Assembly (NCBI RefSeq): GCF_000717655.1
Contig: NZ_JNZY01000010.1
Coordinates: 124,001 to 188,000, forward strand
DNA length: 64,000 bases
Origin: Streptomyces katrae
GTDB lineage: Bacteria > Actinomycetota > Actinomycetes > Streptomycetales > Streptomycetaceae
Reading direction: 5' to 3'
The stretch's first letter is position 1, and each line of letters begins with the position of its first letter. The position numbers and the translations under genes were made by a program. Below, in pieces: positions 25,391 through 37,755 of the stretch. The notes under the pieces are model-generated. The model worked only from the letters and a program-made list of their open reading frames with translations, was not told where the DNA came from and ran no database searches.

Positions 25391-26365
25391 ATGAGCGCCA
25401 CGAGCCACACGAGCCGCATACGCCGCGATCGCCGCATGAGCCCCAAGACCGCCCGCCTGCGCCGCAGCGCGCTGCCCTACCTCCTGCTCCTGCCCGCCCT
25501 GCTCCTCGAACTGCTCGTCCACCTCGTCCCCATGGTGATGGGCATCCTGATGAGCTTCCGGCAGCTGACCCAGTTCTTCATCCGCGACTGGTCCCGCGCC
25601 CCCTGGACGGGACTGGCCAACTACGAACTCGCCGTCGACGTCAACCGGCCCGTCGGCGAGGCCCTCCTGCGCTCCTTCCTCACCACCTGCCTGTTCACCC
25701 TGCTCTCCGTCGGCCTGTGCTGGCTGCTGGGCACCGCGGCAGCGGTGTTCATGCAGGAGAACTTCCGGGGCCGCGGCGTCCTGCGCGCCCTGTTCCTCGT
25801 CCCGTACGCCCTGCCCGTGTACGCGGCCGTCATCACCTGGGCGTTCATGTTCCAGCGGGACAACGGCCTGGTGAACCACGTCCTCCACGACCAGTTGGGC
25901 CTCGGCGGCGCCGAGCACACCTTCTGGCTGCTGGGCGACAACAGCTTCTGGGCCCTGCTGACCGTCTCCGTCTGGAAGGGCTGGCCCTTCGCCTTCCTCA
26001 TCGTGATGGCCGCCCTGCAGAACATCCCCGCGGAGCTGTACGAGGCCGCCGCGCTGGACGGCGCCGGAGTCTGGCAGCAGATCCGCCGGATCACCCTGCC
26101 CTCGGTCGGCGCGGTCAACCAGGTGCTGGTCCTGGTGCTGTTCCTCTGGACCTTCAACGACTTCAGCACACCGTTCGTACTGTTCGGCAGATCGGCCCCC
26201 GAAGCCGCCGACCTGATCTCCCTCCACATCTACCAATCAAGCTTCGTCACCTGGAACTTCGGCACCGGATCGGCGATGTCCGTCCTCCTGCTGCTCTTCC
26301 TGCTGCTGGTGACCGCCGGCTACCTGCTCGCCACGACACGCGGACGGAGGAGCGAGCGTGCCTGA
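25391..26365 (+). CDS. sugar ABC transporter permease (MalF/UgpA type)
   Basis: 324 aa from ATG 25391; ATG 25436 (MSPKTARLRRSALPYLL) is an equally possible start. Six TM helices (ALPYLLLLPALLLELLVHLVP through SAMSVLLLLFLLLVTAGYLLA). The EAA loop reads ELYEAAALDGAGVWQQIRRITLP. Starts 10 bp after the binding-protein stop and overlaps the next permease by 8 bp. Confidence 0.92.
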   Translation: MSATSHTSRIRRDRRMSPKTARLRRSALPYLLLLPALLLELLVHLVPMVMGILMSFRQLTQFFIRDWSRAPWTGLANYELAVDVNRPVGEALLRSFLTTCLFTLLSVGLCWLLGTAAAVFMQENFRGRGVLRALFLVPYALPVYAAVITWAFMFQRDNGLVNHVLHDQLGLGGAEHTFWLLGDNSFWALLTVSVWKGWPFAFLIVMAALQNIPAELYEAAALDGAGVWQQIRRITLPSVGAVNQVLVLVLFLWTFNDFSTPFVLFGRSAPEAADLISLHIYQSSFVTWNFGTGSAMSVLLLLFLLLVTAGYLLATTRGRRSERA

Positions 26366-27224
26366 CCGCCGCCGGCCATCGCCGCTGGCCCCGCCCGCCT
26401 CGTTCCGCGTGGTCCGCGCCGCCTTCCTGACCCTGCTCACCGGCTTCGTCCTGCTGCCCGTCCACGTGATGGTCACCAGCTCGCTCAAACCGCTCCAGGA
26501 CGTCGCGGGCCGCTTCCGCTGGATCCCCAGCCGGCTCACCGTCCGCCCCTACATCGACATCTGGCACACCGTCCCGCTCGCCCGGTACTTCGTGAACTCC
26601 CTGATCGTGGCGGGCGCGGCCACCACCGCTTCCGTCGTCATCGCCGTCTTCGCGGCCTACGCGGTCAGCCGCCACCGCTTCCGCGGCAAGCGCCTGTTCA
26701 CCGTCACCGTGCTCTCCACGCAGATGTTCCCCGGGATCCTCTTCCTCCTCCCGCTGTTCCTGATCTTCGTGAACGTCGGCAACGCCACGGGAATCGCCCT
26801 CTACGGCTCACGTGGCGCCCTGATCCTCACGTACCTGACCTTCTCCCTCCCCTTCTCCATCTGGATGCTCATCGGCTACTTCGACTCGGTGCCCCGCGAC
26901 CTCGACGAGGCGGCCACCGTCGACGGCTGCGGCCCCCTCGGCGCGCTCTTGCGGGTCGTGGTCCCGGCCGCCGTCCCCGGCATCGTCGCCGTCGCCGTGT
27001 ACGCCTTCATGACCGCCTGGGGCGAGGTGCTCTTCGCGTCCGTCATGACGAACGACACCACCCGCACCCTCGCCGTCGGCCTGCAGGGCTACTCCACGCA
27101 GAACGACGTCTACTGGAACCAGATCATGGCCGCCTCGCTCGTCGTCAGCATCCCCGTCGTCGCCGGATTCCTGCTGCTGCAGCGGTACTTGGTGGCCGGC
27201 CTCACGGCGGGAGCCGTCAAGTGA
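26358..27224 (+). CDS. sugar ABC transporter permease (MalG/UgpE type)
   Basis: 288 aa from GTG 26358 with GGAGGAGC 4 nt upstream. Six TM helices. The EAA loop is [23 protein letters not shown]. It ends in [11 protein letters not shown], typical of MalG-type permeases. It pairs with the preceding permease to form the channel. Confidence 0.93.
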   Translation: MPDRRRPSPLAPPASFRVVRAAFLTLLTGFVLLPVHVMVTSSLKPLQDVAGRFRWIPSRLTVRPYIDIWHTVPLARYFVNSLIVAGAATTASVVIAVFAAYAVSRHRFRGKRLFTVTVLSTQMFPGILFLLPLFLIFVNVGNATGIALYGSRGALILTYLTFSLPFSIWMLIGYFDSVPRDLDEAATVDGCGPLGALLRVVVPAAVPGIVAVAVYAFMTAWGEVLFASVMTNDTTRTLAVGLQGYSTQNDVYWNQIMAASLVVSIPVVAGFLLLQRYLVAGLTAGAVK

Positions 27225-27253
27225 CCCGTTCGGCAGGAGCCGTCAAGTGACCC
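27205..27253 (+). repeat. 26-bp-period tandem duplication at the permease/glucosidase junction
   Basis: A 23-bp unit at 27205-27227 recurs at 27231-27253 with one G/A difference. Each copy holds GGAGCCGTCAAGTGACCC, in which the permease stop (AAG TGA) and the glucosidase start (GTG ACC) would overlap as GTGA. The duplication separates the two genes and duplicates the ribosome binding site, improving it from GGGAG to AGGAG. Confidence 0.8.
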
Positions 27254-28632
27254 TTTCCGAAGCCCGCCCCGACACCGGCGGAGAGACCGGCCTCATCGAC
27301 CTCGGCGCGCTGCCCCGCGACTTCGCCTGGGGCACCGCGACCTCCGCCTACCAGATCGAAGGGGCGGTCGACGAAGACGGCCGGGCCCCCTCCATCTGGG
27401 ACACGTTCTCCCACACCCCCGGCGCCGTCGCCGGCGGCCACACCGGCGACACCGCCTGCGACCACTACCACCGCTGGCGCGAGGACATCGCCCTGATGCG
27501 GGAGCTCGGCACCAACGCCTACCGGATGTCCGTCGCCTGGCCGCGCGTGGTCCCCGGCGGCGACGGCCCCGCCAACCCCAAGGGCCTCGCCTTCTACGAC
27601 CGGCTCGTCGACGGGCTGCTCGCAGCCGGGATCAGCCCCTCCGTCACCCTCTACCACTGGGACCTGCCCCAGGCCCTCCAGGACCGCGGGGGCTGGCCCG
27701 AGCGGGCGACCGCCGAGCACTTCGCCGCGTACGCCGGCCTCGTCGCCGACCGCCTCGGCGACCGGGTCACCCAGTGGGCCACGCTCAACGAGCCGCTGTG
27801 CTCGGCGTGGATCGGCCATCTGGAGGGCAGGATGGCCCCCGGCCGGCGCGACCTGACCGCCGCCGTCCGCGCCTCCTACCACCTGCTGCTCGGCCACGGC
27901 CTCGCCACCCAGGCCGTCCGCGCGGCCGCCCCCGGCGCGCAGATCGGCATCGTCAACAATCTCTCCACCGTCGAACCCGCCGGCGACGGCGAAGCCGACC
28001 GGGCGGCGGCCCTGCGCATGGACGGCCACGTCAACCGCTGGTGGCTCGACCCCGTCCACGGCCGCGGCTTCCCCGCCGACATGCGCGAGGTCTACGCCGT
28101 GGACCTCCCCGAACGCCCAGGCGACGCGGCGGCCATCGCCGCCCCGCTCGACTGGACCGGCCTGAACTACTACTTCCCGCAGACCGTCAGCGCCGACCCG
28201 GCCGGTCCCGCCCCGTACGCCCGCCAGACCGACCGGCCCGGCGTCCCGCGCACCGGCATGGACTGGGAGGTCGACGCGAACGGCCTCGAGACCCTGCTCA
28301 TGCGGCTGACCGAGGAGTACGGGGCCCGGCGCATCCACGTCACCGAGAACGGCTCCGCGTACCACGACACCGTCGCCGCCGACGGCAGCGTCCACGACCC
28401 CGAGCGGGCCGCGTACCTGACCGGGCACCTGGCGGCCTGCGCCCGCGCCGCCCGCCGCGGCGCACCGGTGGCCGGGTACTACGCCTGGTCCCTGCTGGAC
28501 AACTTCGAGTGGGCGTACGGCTACGACAAGCGCTTCGGCCTCGTCCGCGTCGACTACGCCACCCAGCACCGCACGGTCAAGACCAGCGGCCGCCGCTACG
28601 CCGAGGTGATCGCCGCGCACCGGGCGCTGTGA
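27247..28632 (+). CDS. GH1 beta-glucosidase
   Basis: 461 aa from GTG 27247, AGGAG 8 nt upstream. Hydrolyses beta-glucosides with retention. The GH1 start signature is [15 protein letters not shown]. The acid/base is Glu182 in [10 protein letters not shown], and the nucleophile is Glu367 in [12 protein letters not shown] and [20 protein letters not shown] are further family marks. No signal peptide, so it acts on sugars imported by the upstream ABC system. Confidence 0.95.
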   Translation: MTLSEARPDTGGETGLIDLGALPRDFAWGTATSAYQIEGAVDEDGRAPSIWDTFSHTPGAVAGGHTGDTACDHYHRWREDIALMRELGTNAYRMSVAWPRVVPGGDGPANPKGLAFYDRLVDGLLAAGISPSVTLYHWDLPQALQDRGGWPERATAEHFAAYAGLVADRLGDRVTQWATLNEPLCSAWIGHLEGRMAPGRRDLTAAVRASYHLLLGHGLATQAVRAAAPGAQIGIVNNLSTVEPAGDGEADRAAALRMDGHVNRWWLDPVHGRGFPADMREVYAVDLPERPGDAAAIAAPLDWTGLNYYFPQTVSADPAGPAPYARQTDRPGVPRTGMDWEVDANGLETLLMRLTEEYGARRIHVTENGSAYHDTVAADGSVHDPERAAYLTGHLAACARAARRGAPVAGYYAWSLLDNFEWAYGYDKRFGLVRVDYATQHRTVKTSGRRYAEVIAAHRAL

Positions 28633-28654
28633 GACCGCAGGTCCCTGCGCCGCG

Positions 28655-28687
28655 CCGGGCCCGCCCCGCTTCTCGGGGCGGGCCCGG
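28655..28687 (+). terminator. terminator of the sugar operon
   Basis: CCGGGCCCGCCCCG, 5-nt loop, CGGGGCGGGCCCGG, followed by TCTTTC: a 14-bp stem 22 bp after the glucosidase stop. Confidence 0.85.
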
Positions 28688-28749
28688 TCTTTCGTGATGG
28701 GATGGGAAGCGACGGCTCATGGCTGACGGCTCACGGAGAGGTCGGGTAG

Positions 28750-29682
28750 ATGTCCGAGGACACCATGCGGGCGATGGCGTACGAGACGTACGGCGGGACG
28801 GAGGTGCTCACCGAGACCCGGCTGCCGATGCCCAAGCTCGCCCCGGGCGAGATCCTCGTCCGGGTCAAGTGCGCCTCGGTCAACCCCGTCGACTGGAAGA
28901 TCATGTCGGGCGGGCTCGACGCCCTGATGGACGTCGTGTACCCCGTCGTCCCCGGCTGGGACGTCGCCGGCACGGTCGAGCGGGTCGGCATCGACACACC
29001 TGAGTTCTCGGTCGGCGACGAGGTCATGGCCTACGCCCGCAAGGACTACGTGCACGGAGGGACGTTCGCCGAGTACGTCAGCGTGCCCGTCCGCGCCGCC
29101 GCGGCCAAGCCCGCCTCGCTCAGCTGGCACGAGGCGGCCGGCCTGCCGCTGGCCGGGCTCACGGCGTATCAGCTGCTCACCCGGCTCGCCACCGGCAAGG
29201 ACGACACCGTCCTCATCCACGGCGCTGCCGGCGGCGTCGGGTCCTTCGGCGTGCAGATCGCCCGCGCACTCGGCGCCCGGGTCATCGGCACCGCCTCGCC
29301 GCGCAACCACGACCGGCTGCGCGACCTCGGCTGCGAGCCCGTCGAGTACGGGGACGGCCTGGTCGACCGGGTGCGCGCCCTCGCCCCCGACGGGATCACC
29401 GTCGCCGCGGACTTCGTCGGCGGCGTCCTCGACGTCACCCAGGCGGTCCTGGCGAACGGCGGCCGGCACGCCTCCATCGCCGACCCCACCGTGCTCGGTG
29501 CGGGCGGCCAGTGGATGTGGGTCCGGCCCGACGCCGAGGGCCTGGCGGAGCTGGCCCGGCTCGCCGGCAGCGGGCAGCTCACGGTCACCGTCGCCAAGAC
29601 GTTCCCGCTCTCGGAGCTGGCGGCGGCCTTCGATTTCAGCCAGACGGGACGCGCCGCCGGAAAGATCATCCTCGAGGTGTGA
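28750..29682 (+). CDS. zinc-independent quinone oxidoreductase (MDR superfamily)
   Basis: 310 aa. GroES-like domain (ILVRVKCASVNPVDWKIMSGG, VVPGWDVAGTVERVG), then a Rossmann domain with the NADPH loop IHGAAGGVGSFGVQIARALGARVIGTAS. It lacks the structural and catalytic zinc cysteines of alcohol dehydrogenases. It ends AAGKIILEV, as usual in QOR-like proteins. GGAGAGG lies upstream. Substrate unknown. Confidence 0.92.
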   Translation: MSEDTMRAMAYETYGGTEVLTETRLPMPKLAPGEILVRVKCASVNPVDWKIMSGGLDALMDVVYPVVPGWDVAGTVERVGIDTPEFSVGDEVMAYARKDYVHGGTFAEYVSVPVRAAAAKPASLSWHEAAGLPLAGLTAYQLLTRLATGKDDTVLIHGAAGGVGSFGVQIARALGARVIGTASPRNHDRLRDLGCEPVEYGDGLVDRVRALAPDGITVAADFVGGVLDVTQAVLANGGRHASIADPTVLGAGGQWMWVRPDAEGLAELARLAGSGQLTVTVAKTFPLSELAAAFDFSQTGRAAGKIILEV

Positions 29683-29754
29683 GGCCGGACCCCTCCGGCC
29701 CGGGAGGCACGGGGCGGCCAGGAGCCGCCCCGCACCGTGCCGGCCTTCGGTGGG

Positions 29755-31911
<2,157 letters not shown>

Positions 31912-32120
31912 TGGGGGGCTCTCCTGACGTCGTGGATCCGGGGGGACCGAAGCGTGAGTGAACTGCCCGCCACGAGGGCCGTCAAGGGTTTCCGCGTTCA
32001 TGAAGTGAATGCCTGAAGGGGTGTCAATTGCCCGCGAGGCCTGTGAACTCGCGGTTTCTTCAATCCTTGTGAAAAGTGTTGACGAAAAAAGACGACCAGA
32101 CTCTACTGAGGCTTCAGGCC

Positions 32121-32157
32121 GCTCTGTCCCGCCCCGAACCGCTGGACGGGACAGAGC
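32121..32157 (-). terminator. hairpin after the RNA-repair operon
   Basis: GCTCTGTCCCG (32121-32131), 15-nt loop, CGGGACAGAGC (32147-32157). It lies 86 bp downstream of the leftward operon. The rest of 31912-32242 is an unusually AT-rich promoter region for the discoidin gene. Confidence 0.6.
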
Positions 32158-32242
32158 CGGGCCGTCTTCGGAGAGTGGCCCGGGCCGGAGGGTGGATGCT
32201 GCCGTGCGTTCGTTACTTGTCGTCAGGGGCGGGCGGGGCGCG

Positions 32243-35119
32243 TCACCCGAGTGGAGGGACCGCCCCGCACTCCGCCCAGACGACCTCGACGCCCGTGAGG
32301 CCGGCGGACCAGCGGTCCGCGAGCGTGGCGAGACCGGCCGCGTCCGGCGGGCTCGCGCCCAGCCCGATCGCGTACCGCGCCGAGACCGGGGAGGCCGCGA
32401 AGGGCCGCGGCCACGCGTGGACGTCCCGGACACCGGCCTCCGCAAGCGCACCGAGCAGCGCGCGCATCCGGCCCCGCGCCCGGCCCAGGCGCTCCTCGAA
32501 TTCCCGGGGCGCGTCGGCCCGTACGGTCACCACGGCCCACGCTGCGTGCCGGCGGTGCAGCGGCGGGGTCCCCAGGGGCACGGCCTGGGTCTCCGTTTCC
32601 AGGAGTTCCCACGTCCGGTACAGCTCCCGGCCGAGCAGGTCGCGCAGCCCGGGGCCGACCTGGGTCGTGCAGCTGCGGGCCGGTGCGGAGGGCGTGAGGA
32701 CGGTGACGGGGTCCGGGGCCGGGTGCGGGTGCGGGTACACGTGCGGCTCCGGGTCCGGATCGGGCGGCGCCAGGGTGATCGGGTCGCGCCAGTCCCAGGC
32801 CGCCCAGGTGCCGAAGAACTCCCGGAGCAGGGCCGCGGGGGACAGGTCGGCGGCTTCGCGGACCGTACGCGCCGCCAGTACGGCCCAGGCCACCCCCGGG
32901 AGTCCGCCGAACGGCGCCGAGTCCAGCCCCCGGGACCGGGCCCACGCCTTCACCTCCCGGGCCAGCCCGGCGAACGCCCTCTGCCGGTCGGAGCCCGCGA
33001 AGTCCCGTACCGCATCGGCGTCGCTCACCGCGCTGAGCGCGATCGCGGCCGCCTCGCCGAGCTCCGCCCGCCGCTCCACCGCCTGCGCCGGGTCCACCGT
33101 GCCCGTGGCGACGACCGCCAGGTCCACGTCCAGTCCGGCCGCACGCAGCCGCAGCCCGGGTACCCGTGCGCCCCTCACCTCCCGGAGTCCTTCGGCCTCC
33201 GGGGCCGCTGCCGCGATGCGCTCCCGTACCTCCGCGATCCCGACCGTGCCCGGCAGGGCCGCGACCAGGTCGAGGTCGGCCCCGGGCAGGGCGCAGCCCA
33301 TGCGGCGGGATCCGGCGAGGTGCACCACGCCGTCGCCGAGCGCCTCCGCGATCCGGGCGGTGAGCGACTGGGCTTCCGCATCGCGTGCGGATGCCGCTTC
33401 GTGCAGGGCCGCCGGTTCCGGTTCCGGCTCCTGCGCCCACCGCCAGCTGCCGGTGCCGAGGTCCACCGTCGCCCGGACCTGCATCGGCCCGTCCCCGCGC
33501 CGTGACAGCACCGCGAGCTCACCGACCCGGGCCGACGTCCCCGTGCCGGATGCGCCGAGTCGCGCGGCGAACTCGGCCAGGGCCCGCTGCGGATCCCGGC
33601 TGCGCCCCAGCGTCAGGTGCGGGGTGAAGCCGTCGCGCCCGCGGCACCCCGGGAACCGCTCGGCGAGCTCCTGCCGCAGCTGCTGCCACGGCGCGTCGCC
33701 GCCCGCCGCCGGGTCCAGCCACAGCGTGGCGTCCTCGCGGTGCCCGAAACTGTGCACCCCGGCCAGCCGGGCCGTGAACGGCGCCGTCTGCCCGGCCACT
33801 TCGGCCAGCAGGGGCAGCGCCTCCTCGAACGAGGACTCCGGTACGAAGCCGAACAGCAGGTTCACGTGCGCCGGCCAGCGGTGGACCGCCGGGTCGTGCT
33901 CCCGGCGCAGCGCCTCGACCGCCGGATCCTGCGGCGGCAGCCACGCCACCGCCGTCCGCGCGGTCGCCCGTACGTCCAGCACCGCGCGCCCGGCGTCCCG
34001 CCCGGCGAAGTCCACCACCGCCTCCACCCCGAAGTGGTCGGAGATGAACAGCCCCTCCGGGCCGGGGGTGTCGCCCCGCAGGACGGCCTCCCGCACCCGC
34101 GCCCCCGCCGAGCGCAGCAGGACCCGGTCCAGCCGGGCGGCCCGCCCCGACAGCGAGCCCACCGCGGCCAGCGGATTGGCCTCCGGGTCGAAGGTCGGCG
34201 TGGCGTCCAGCGCCCCGTGCACCTCGCTCCACGTGTCCCGCACACCGAGTGCGGCCGCCGGTCCCTCCGGGCCGGAGCGGCCGTCGTTGAAGTCGCCGAG
34301 CAGTACGGCATCCGCCTCGACGCCGCTCAAGCCCTCCGCGATCCGGGCCAGTTCGACGCTCCGCCGTCCGGCGCCGTTCTCCGTGTGGTCGCTCGTCAGG
34401 TGCAGGCAGGCCACGACGAGGGGGCCGCTCGCGGTGTCCACCGTCACCGCTGCGACCGCCTTGTGCGGCCCCAGCAGGTGCAGCCCCGCCTCCCGTACGG
34501 GCAGCCGGCTCAGCACCAGCAACCCGGTGGCGGCGACGTCCTTGCCGCGCGGATCGGTGCCCACCGTGTACTCGGCCCGCACCCACGGCTCCGCGAGCAG
34601 CATGCCGAGCAGAGCGGGTTCGACCTCCTGGAGGGCGATCACATCGGCGTCGGCGGCCGCCAGGCCGGCCAGCAGCATCGGCCTGCGCCGGGCGGTGTCG
34701 ATGAGCGGGGCGTCGTACCGGTCCCACAGGGTGTTCCAGGTCAGCAGCCGCAACCGGGCCGGCCCGGAGCCGAGCGACGCAGACCCGCCGGTCGGCCGCC
34801 AGGCGCCGCCGTCCGCCGGATCCCAGGCGTGCGGGGTCCGGGCGGTGAAGAACGGGGCCCGCAGCAGCCGCGGTTCGCGGATCCGGCCGGCCTCGGTGGA
34901 GTCGATCCGGTCCACGCCGCTCGCCCGGTCCCAGACGAGCTCGCCGTCCGCCTCGACGAACAGCACCCGGTGCCAGGGGATGTCGCCGCCGGGCACGAAG
35001 GAGTGCAGCGGGATCCGCTTCGGCGGCGCGCCGCGCTGGTGCAGCCCGAACACGAAGCGCGCCGGGTCGAAGCGCGGGTCCCAGCGGACCTGGTGGTAGA
35101 GCTCCTCACTGGTACGCAT
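32243..35119 (-). CDS. multidomain RNA-repair protein: DUF504/MJ1316 - EEP - 2H phosphoesterase - poly(A)-polymerase-like
   Basis: 958 aa. Residues 1-~85: MJ1316/DUF504 RNA-end recognition domain ([38 protein letters not shown]). ~122-375: endonuclease/exonuclease/phosphatase domain with N129 (LLTWNT), E165 (LQEVEP), H240, D276/N278 (GDFND) and D361-H362 (SDHFG). ~395-560: 2H/LigT phosphoesterase, H418 in AHVNLLFGF and H501-T503 in HLTLGR; the first motif is HVN, not HxT/S. ~585-958: nucleotidyltransferase GS (603-604) with DLD (615-617). This is followed by a eukaryotic PAP-like central domain ([31 protein letters not shown]) and HAWPRPF in the last domain. The ATG overlaps the ligase-kinase stop as TGATG. 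Likely trims, heals and re-tails damaged RNA 3' ends. Confidence 0.88.
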   Translation of the reverse strand: MRTSEELYHQVRWDPRFDPARFVFGLHQRGAPPKRIPLHSFVPGGDIPWHRVLFVEADGELVWDRASGVDRIDSTEAGRIREPRLLRAPFFTARTPHAWDPADGGAWRPTGGSASLGSGPARLRLLTWNTLWDRYDAPLIDTARRRPMLLAGLAAADADVIALQEVEPALLGMLLAEPWVRAEYTVGTDPRGKDVAATGLLVLSRLPVREAGLHLLGPHKAVAAVTVDTASGPLVVACLHLTSDHTENGAGRRSVELARIAEGLSGVEADAVLLGDFNDGRSGPEGPAAALGVRDTWSEVHGALDATPTFDPEANPLAAVGSLSGRAARLDRVLLRSAGARVREAVLRGDTPGPEGLFISDHFGVEAVVDFAGRDAGRAVLDVRATARTAVAWLPPQDPAVEALRREHDPAVHRWPAHVNLLFGFVPESSFEEALPLLAEVAGQTAPFTARLAGVHSFGHREDATLWLDPAAGGDAPWQQLRQELAERFPGCRGRDGFTPHLTLGRSRDPQRALAEFAARLGASGTGTSARVGELAVLSRRGDGPMQVRATVDLGTGSWRWAQEPEPEPAALHEAASARDAEAQSLTARIAEALGDGVVHLAGSRRMGCALPGADLDLVAALPGTVGIAEVRERIAAAAPEAEGLREVRGARVPGLRLRAAGLDVDLAVVATGTVDPAQAVERRAELGEAAAIALSAVSDADAVRDFAGSDRQRAFAGLAREVKAWARSRGLDSAPFGGLPGVAWAVLAARTVREAADLSPAALLREFFGTWAAWDWRDPITLAPPDPDPEPHVYPHPHPAPDPVTVLTPSAPARSCTTQVGPGLRDLLGRELYRTWELLETETQAVPLGTPPLHRRHAAWAVVTVRADAPREFEERLGRARGRMRALLGALAEAGVRDVHAWPRPFAASPVSARYAIGLGASPPDAAGLATLADRWSAGLTGVEVVWAECGAVPPLG

Positions 35120-36936
35120 CAGCCGTGCTCGCTCCCTGCCGCAGCAGCCGCCGGTGTCACTGCGGTCGTCCCGATGGTTCCAGCCGTGTCCTCCACGGTC
35201 CCGCCCGCCCCGACGTACCAGGTGCGGTGCCCCGGCCCGTGCCCCGGGTACGGCGGGCTGAACCGGTGCAGCTGGGTGGTCAGCACCTGCGGCGGTACGG
35301 GATGGGGCCGGACGGCGTTGCGCCGGACCAGCTCGGCCTCCTCGACCAGCACCACGGCCTGGGTCACCAGCGCGTCGCGGCGCTGCGCGACCGCGCCCAC
35401 CAGGCCCCGCTGCTGATCGGTGAGGGAGGTGGCGTCCCACACCACCGTGCCGCCGGTGTCCGTCGCGGCGGCCAGCGCGGCGTCCAGCCGGTCCAGGCCC
35501 TCGCGCAGCACGTCCGCATTGGCCCGCTGGTCGGCGCGGGAACCCCGGGCGGTGCGCAGATCGTCGAGACCGATGTACGCGGCCACGCCCGGCAGGTTCC
35601 GGGCGTACGTGCTCTTCCCGCTGCCCGACGGCCCGCACAGCTGCACCAGCCGGGGGAAGGCGCCGTCCCGCCACCGCCAGGTCGCGGCCACCGCCTCCTC
35701 GGCGGTGGAGATCCCGCCCCGCGCGAACGCCTCCCGGGCCTGCGCCCAGCACCGGTCCGCCGCCTCCGCGCCGAGCCCGCCGAGGGCCTCCCGCAGCCCG
35801 GCGCGCAGCGGACCCAGCGGATCGGGGCCGAGCAGCCCCGCCTCCTCGGCGTACAGCGCGGACCACTCCACGCACTCCCGCGCCCCGGCGTCCCCTGCGG
35901 CCGCTGCCCCGGCGAGCGCGTGCAGCACCCCGAGATCGGCGGCGACGGCCATCCGGACCAGGCCGGCCCGCCGCCCCTCGTCCGGGAACGGCCGCTGCAG
36001 CGACGGGTACAGCCCGACCAGGTCGGCGACCCTGCGGGCGAGCGGCATCCCGAGCGGCCCCGCCGCCAGCCGCGCCCCGATCCGGGCCCGCGGAGCGCGG
36101 TGCAGTACGGCGGCCAGTACGCCGGCCAGCCGGGCCTCCCCGGTGTGGCCCGACGCGTCGAGCCGGCCCGCCACTTCGGCGACGACCGGCGCGACGGCAT
36201 CGGGCACGGGACCGGGTGCGGCATCGGGGAGGGGACCGGGTGCGGGATCCAGGCCGAGGGCGGCCGTCAGCTCCGCCGCATCGGGCTCGGAGCCCGAGCG
36301 CACCGCCCACAGCGGGGCCTGCGCACCGAGCCCGTTCGGGACCACCTGCGCGTACATCCAGTGGGTGTCGGTCTGCACATGGCCGCCGCGCACCCACTTG
36401 GCGACATACCGCCCGAAGTCCGCACGCGTGAAACCGGCCACCGTCCGTACGACGTAGCCCTCCTGCCGTGCGGTGTCGAGCCGCAGCCTGCGCAGCGCGC
36501 GCTCGTCGAAGACGCCCCGCCAGAGCACCCTCGGGGTGGGCACGCCGAGGCCGTGCAGGAAGCTCACGGTCCGGTCCCAGTCCAGGCAGTGCTCCCCGTC
36601 CCACACCGAGAAGCCGTAGAACCAGCTGTCGAGGTCCTCGTAGGGGATCGAGTGGCGGGCGTACAGGTTCTCCCCGCACACCCGCCACCCGCCCGGTATG
36701 CCCGCGCCGATCCGGCTCTGGAGGCCCTTGACCCAGGCCCGCGAGGGGTGGTGGCCCGAGTCGAGCGAGCGCGCGTGCAGGCCGTCCGCGTACAGGGTGG
36801 TGTTCTCCCCGTCGAGCTTCTCGGTGACGACGACCTCGCGCCCGGCCAGCCCCGCGTGCCCGGCGGCGCGCACGTCGTCCGCCGCCGCCCCGGGGGACCA
36901 GGGCAGATGCGGCGTACGGGGGTAGTGGGTGCGCAT
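35119..36936 (-). CDS. RNA ligase fused to polynucleotide kinase-like P-loop domain
   Basis: 605 aa from ATG 36936, with AGGAG 7 nt upstream. The N-terminal ~185 residues form an RNA ligase: motif [10 protein letters not shown] with Lys40, motif III GEN at 88-90, IIIa [10 protein letters not shown], motif IV EGYVVR at 159-164, and motif V AKWVR with Lys180. A helical middle part follows (~245-420). The C-terminal ~175 residues hold a P-loop kinase, GPSGSGKST at 435-443, IGLDDLR and VVWDATSLT, as in T4 Pnkp-type 5'-OH kinases. The protein can therefore phosphorylate and seal. It is first in an operon with the 958-aa repair protein. Confidence 0.9.
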   Translation of the reverse strand: MRTHYPRTPHLPWSPGAAADDVRAAGHAGLAGREVVVTEKLDGENTTLYADGLHARSLDSGHHPSRAWVKGLQSRIGAGIPGGWRVCGENLYARHSIPYEDLDSWFYGFSVWDGEHCLDWDRTVSFLHGLGVPTPRVLWRGVFDERALRRLRLDTARQEGYVVRTVAGFTRADFGRYVAKWVRGGHVQTDTHWMYAQVVPNGLGAQAPLWAVRSGSEPDAAELTAALGLDPAPGPLPDAAPGPVPDAVAPVVAEVAGRLDASGHTGEARLAGVLAAVLHRAPRARIGARLAAGPLGMPLARRVADLVGLYPSLQRPFPDEGRRAGLVRMAVAADLGVLHALAGAAAAGDAGARECVEWSALYAEEAGLLGPDPLGPLRAGLREALGGLGAEAADRCWAQAREAFARGGISTAEEAVAATWRWRDGAFPRLVQLCGPSGSGKSTYARNLPGVAAYIGLDDLRTARGSRADQRANADVLREGLDRLDAALAAATDTGGTVVWDATSLTDQQRGLVGAVAQRRDALVTQAVVLVEEAELVRRNAVRPHPVPPQVLTTQLHRFSPPYPGHGPGHRTWYVGAGGTVEDTAGTIGTTAVTPAAAAAGSEHG

Positions 36937-37008
36937 GACCGGCTCCTGCTCGACGACGGGGTGAATCGTCACTCTAGGTATCCGGAGCCGGGGCATCCAA
37001 TCAATAAC

Positions 37009-37020
37009 CCCCGCGCGGGG
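37009..37020 (-). terminator. short GC palindrome followed by TTATTG
   Basis: CCCCGCGCGGGG, followed on the minus strand by GTTATTG. It sits between the TIGR03086 gene and the RNA-repair operon and may be a weak terminator of the former. Confidence 0.35.
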
Positions 37021-37030
37021 CCGCCCTCCG

Positions 37031-37648
37031 TCAGGGGCGCCGCCCGGCCCAGGCCACCAGCCGGTCGATGGCCGGGGCACCGGCGTCCACCGCCACGACC
37101 TCGGCGAACGGGATCCGCCCGCCGCGGGTTCCGGCCGGCAGTGCGTTGCGTACGACGGCGATCACCCGCTCGATCAGGGCCGTGTCCCATTCCGGGTGCT
37201 GTCCGGTGGCCCTGGCCAGGTCCCAGGTGTGCACGGTGAGTTCGTGGGTGTAGACGGCCGCGGCGGCCGCGCCCGGCAGGACACCCATCGGCAGGCGCAG
37301 CTGCCGGCCGAGGAGGGCCGGGTCCGCCCACACCTCGGCGACCGCGCGGGCACCCGGCTCCCAGGCCGCCGCCCAGGCGCCGTCGGCGAGGTCGTCGGCG
37401 AAGGACGGGACGCTGAACGGGTCCTCGCCGCGCCCGATCACCGCGATCCGGCGGACGACGGCGACGAGGTGGCTCGAGAGCCGCCGGACGTCGAACTCGT
37501 CGCACGGGGTGGGGGCGTCGTACTGGTCGGGCCGGACGGCGGCAAGGGTGCGGCCCGCCAGCTCGACGGCCGCGGCGAGGTCGAGTCGCGGGTCGAAGGC
37601 GGTGGTGGGGGCGGACGGGGTCTCGGTGAGCTGCGTGATCTCGGTCAT
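37031..37648 (-). CDS. TIGR03086-type DinB/mycothiol maleylpyruvate isomerase N-terminal protein
   Basis: 205 aa. The four-helix DinB fold is visible as LDLAAAVELAGRTLAAVRPDQYDAPTPCDEFDVRRLSSHLVAVVRR, YTHELTVHTWDLARATGQ and the C-terminal helix. Metal ligands are the conserved His in SSHLV and the HExxxHxWD-like THELTVHTWD. Such proteins use mycothiol as cofactor. Divergent from a WYL regulator, with an inverted repeat in the gap, so it is probably regulated by it. Confidence 0.9.
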   Translation of the reverse strand: MTEITQLTETPSAPTTAFDPRLDLAAAVELAGRTLAAVRPDQYDAPTPCDEFDVRRLSSHLVAVVRRIAVIGRGEDPFSVPSFADDLADGAWAAAWEPGARAVAEVWADPALLGRQLRLPMGVLPGAAAAAVYTHELTVHTWDLARATGQHPEWDTALIERVIAVVRNALPAGTRGGRIPFAEVVAVDAGAPAIDRLVAWAGRRP

Positions 37649-37667
37649 GTGTTCATCCTGGGAGCTG

Positions 37668-37690
37668 AACTGGCCATCTTCTGGCCAGTT
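37668..37690. promoter_or_regulatory. probable operator for the WYL regulator at 37756
   Basis: AACTGGCC, 7 nt, GGCCAGTT: a perfect 8-bp inverted repeat 20 bp from the TIGR03086 start. Same arm-N7-arm layout as the site at 14401. Confidence 0.65.
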
Positions 37691-37755
37691 TCCCGAGGAG
37701 AATGAACGGCAACGACGACAACGCCCGGGGCGCAGACAGAGAAGAGGGACGGGAC

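Noticed and set aside
32076..35099. 1007-codon plus-strand ORF opposite the RNA-repair gene
   Set aside because: Ser/Arg/Pro/Ala-rich composition without domains; the minus strand carries recognisable catalytic motifs.
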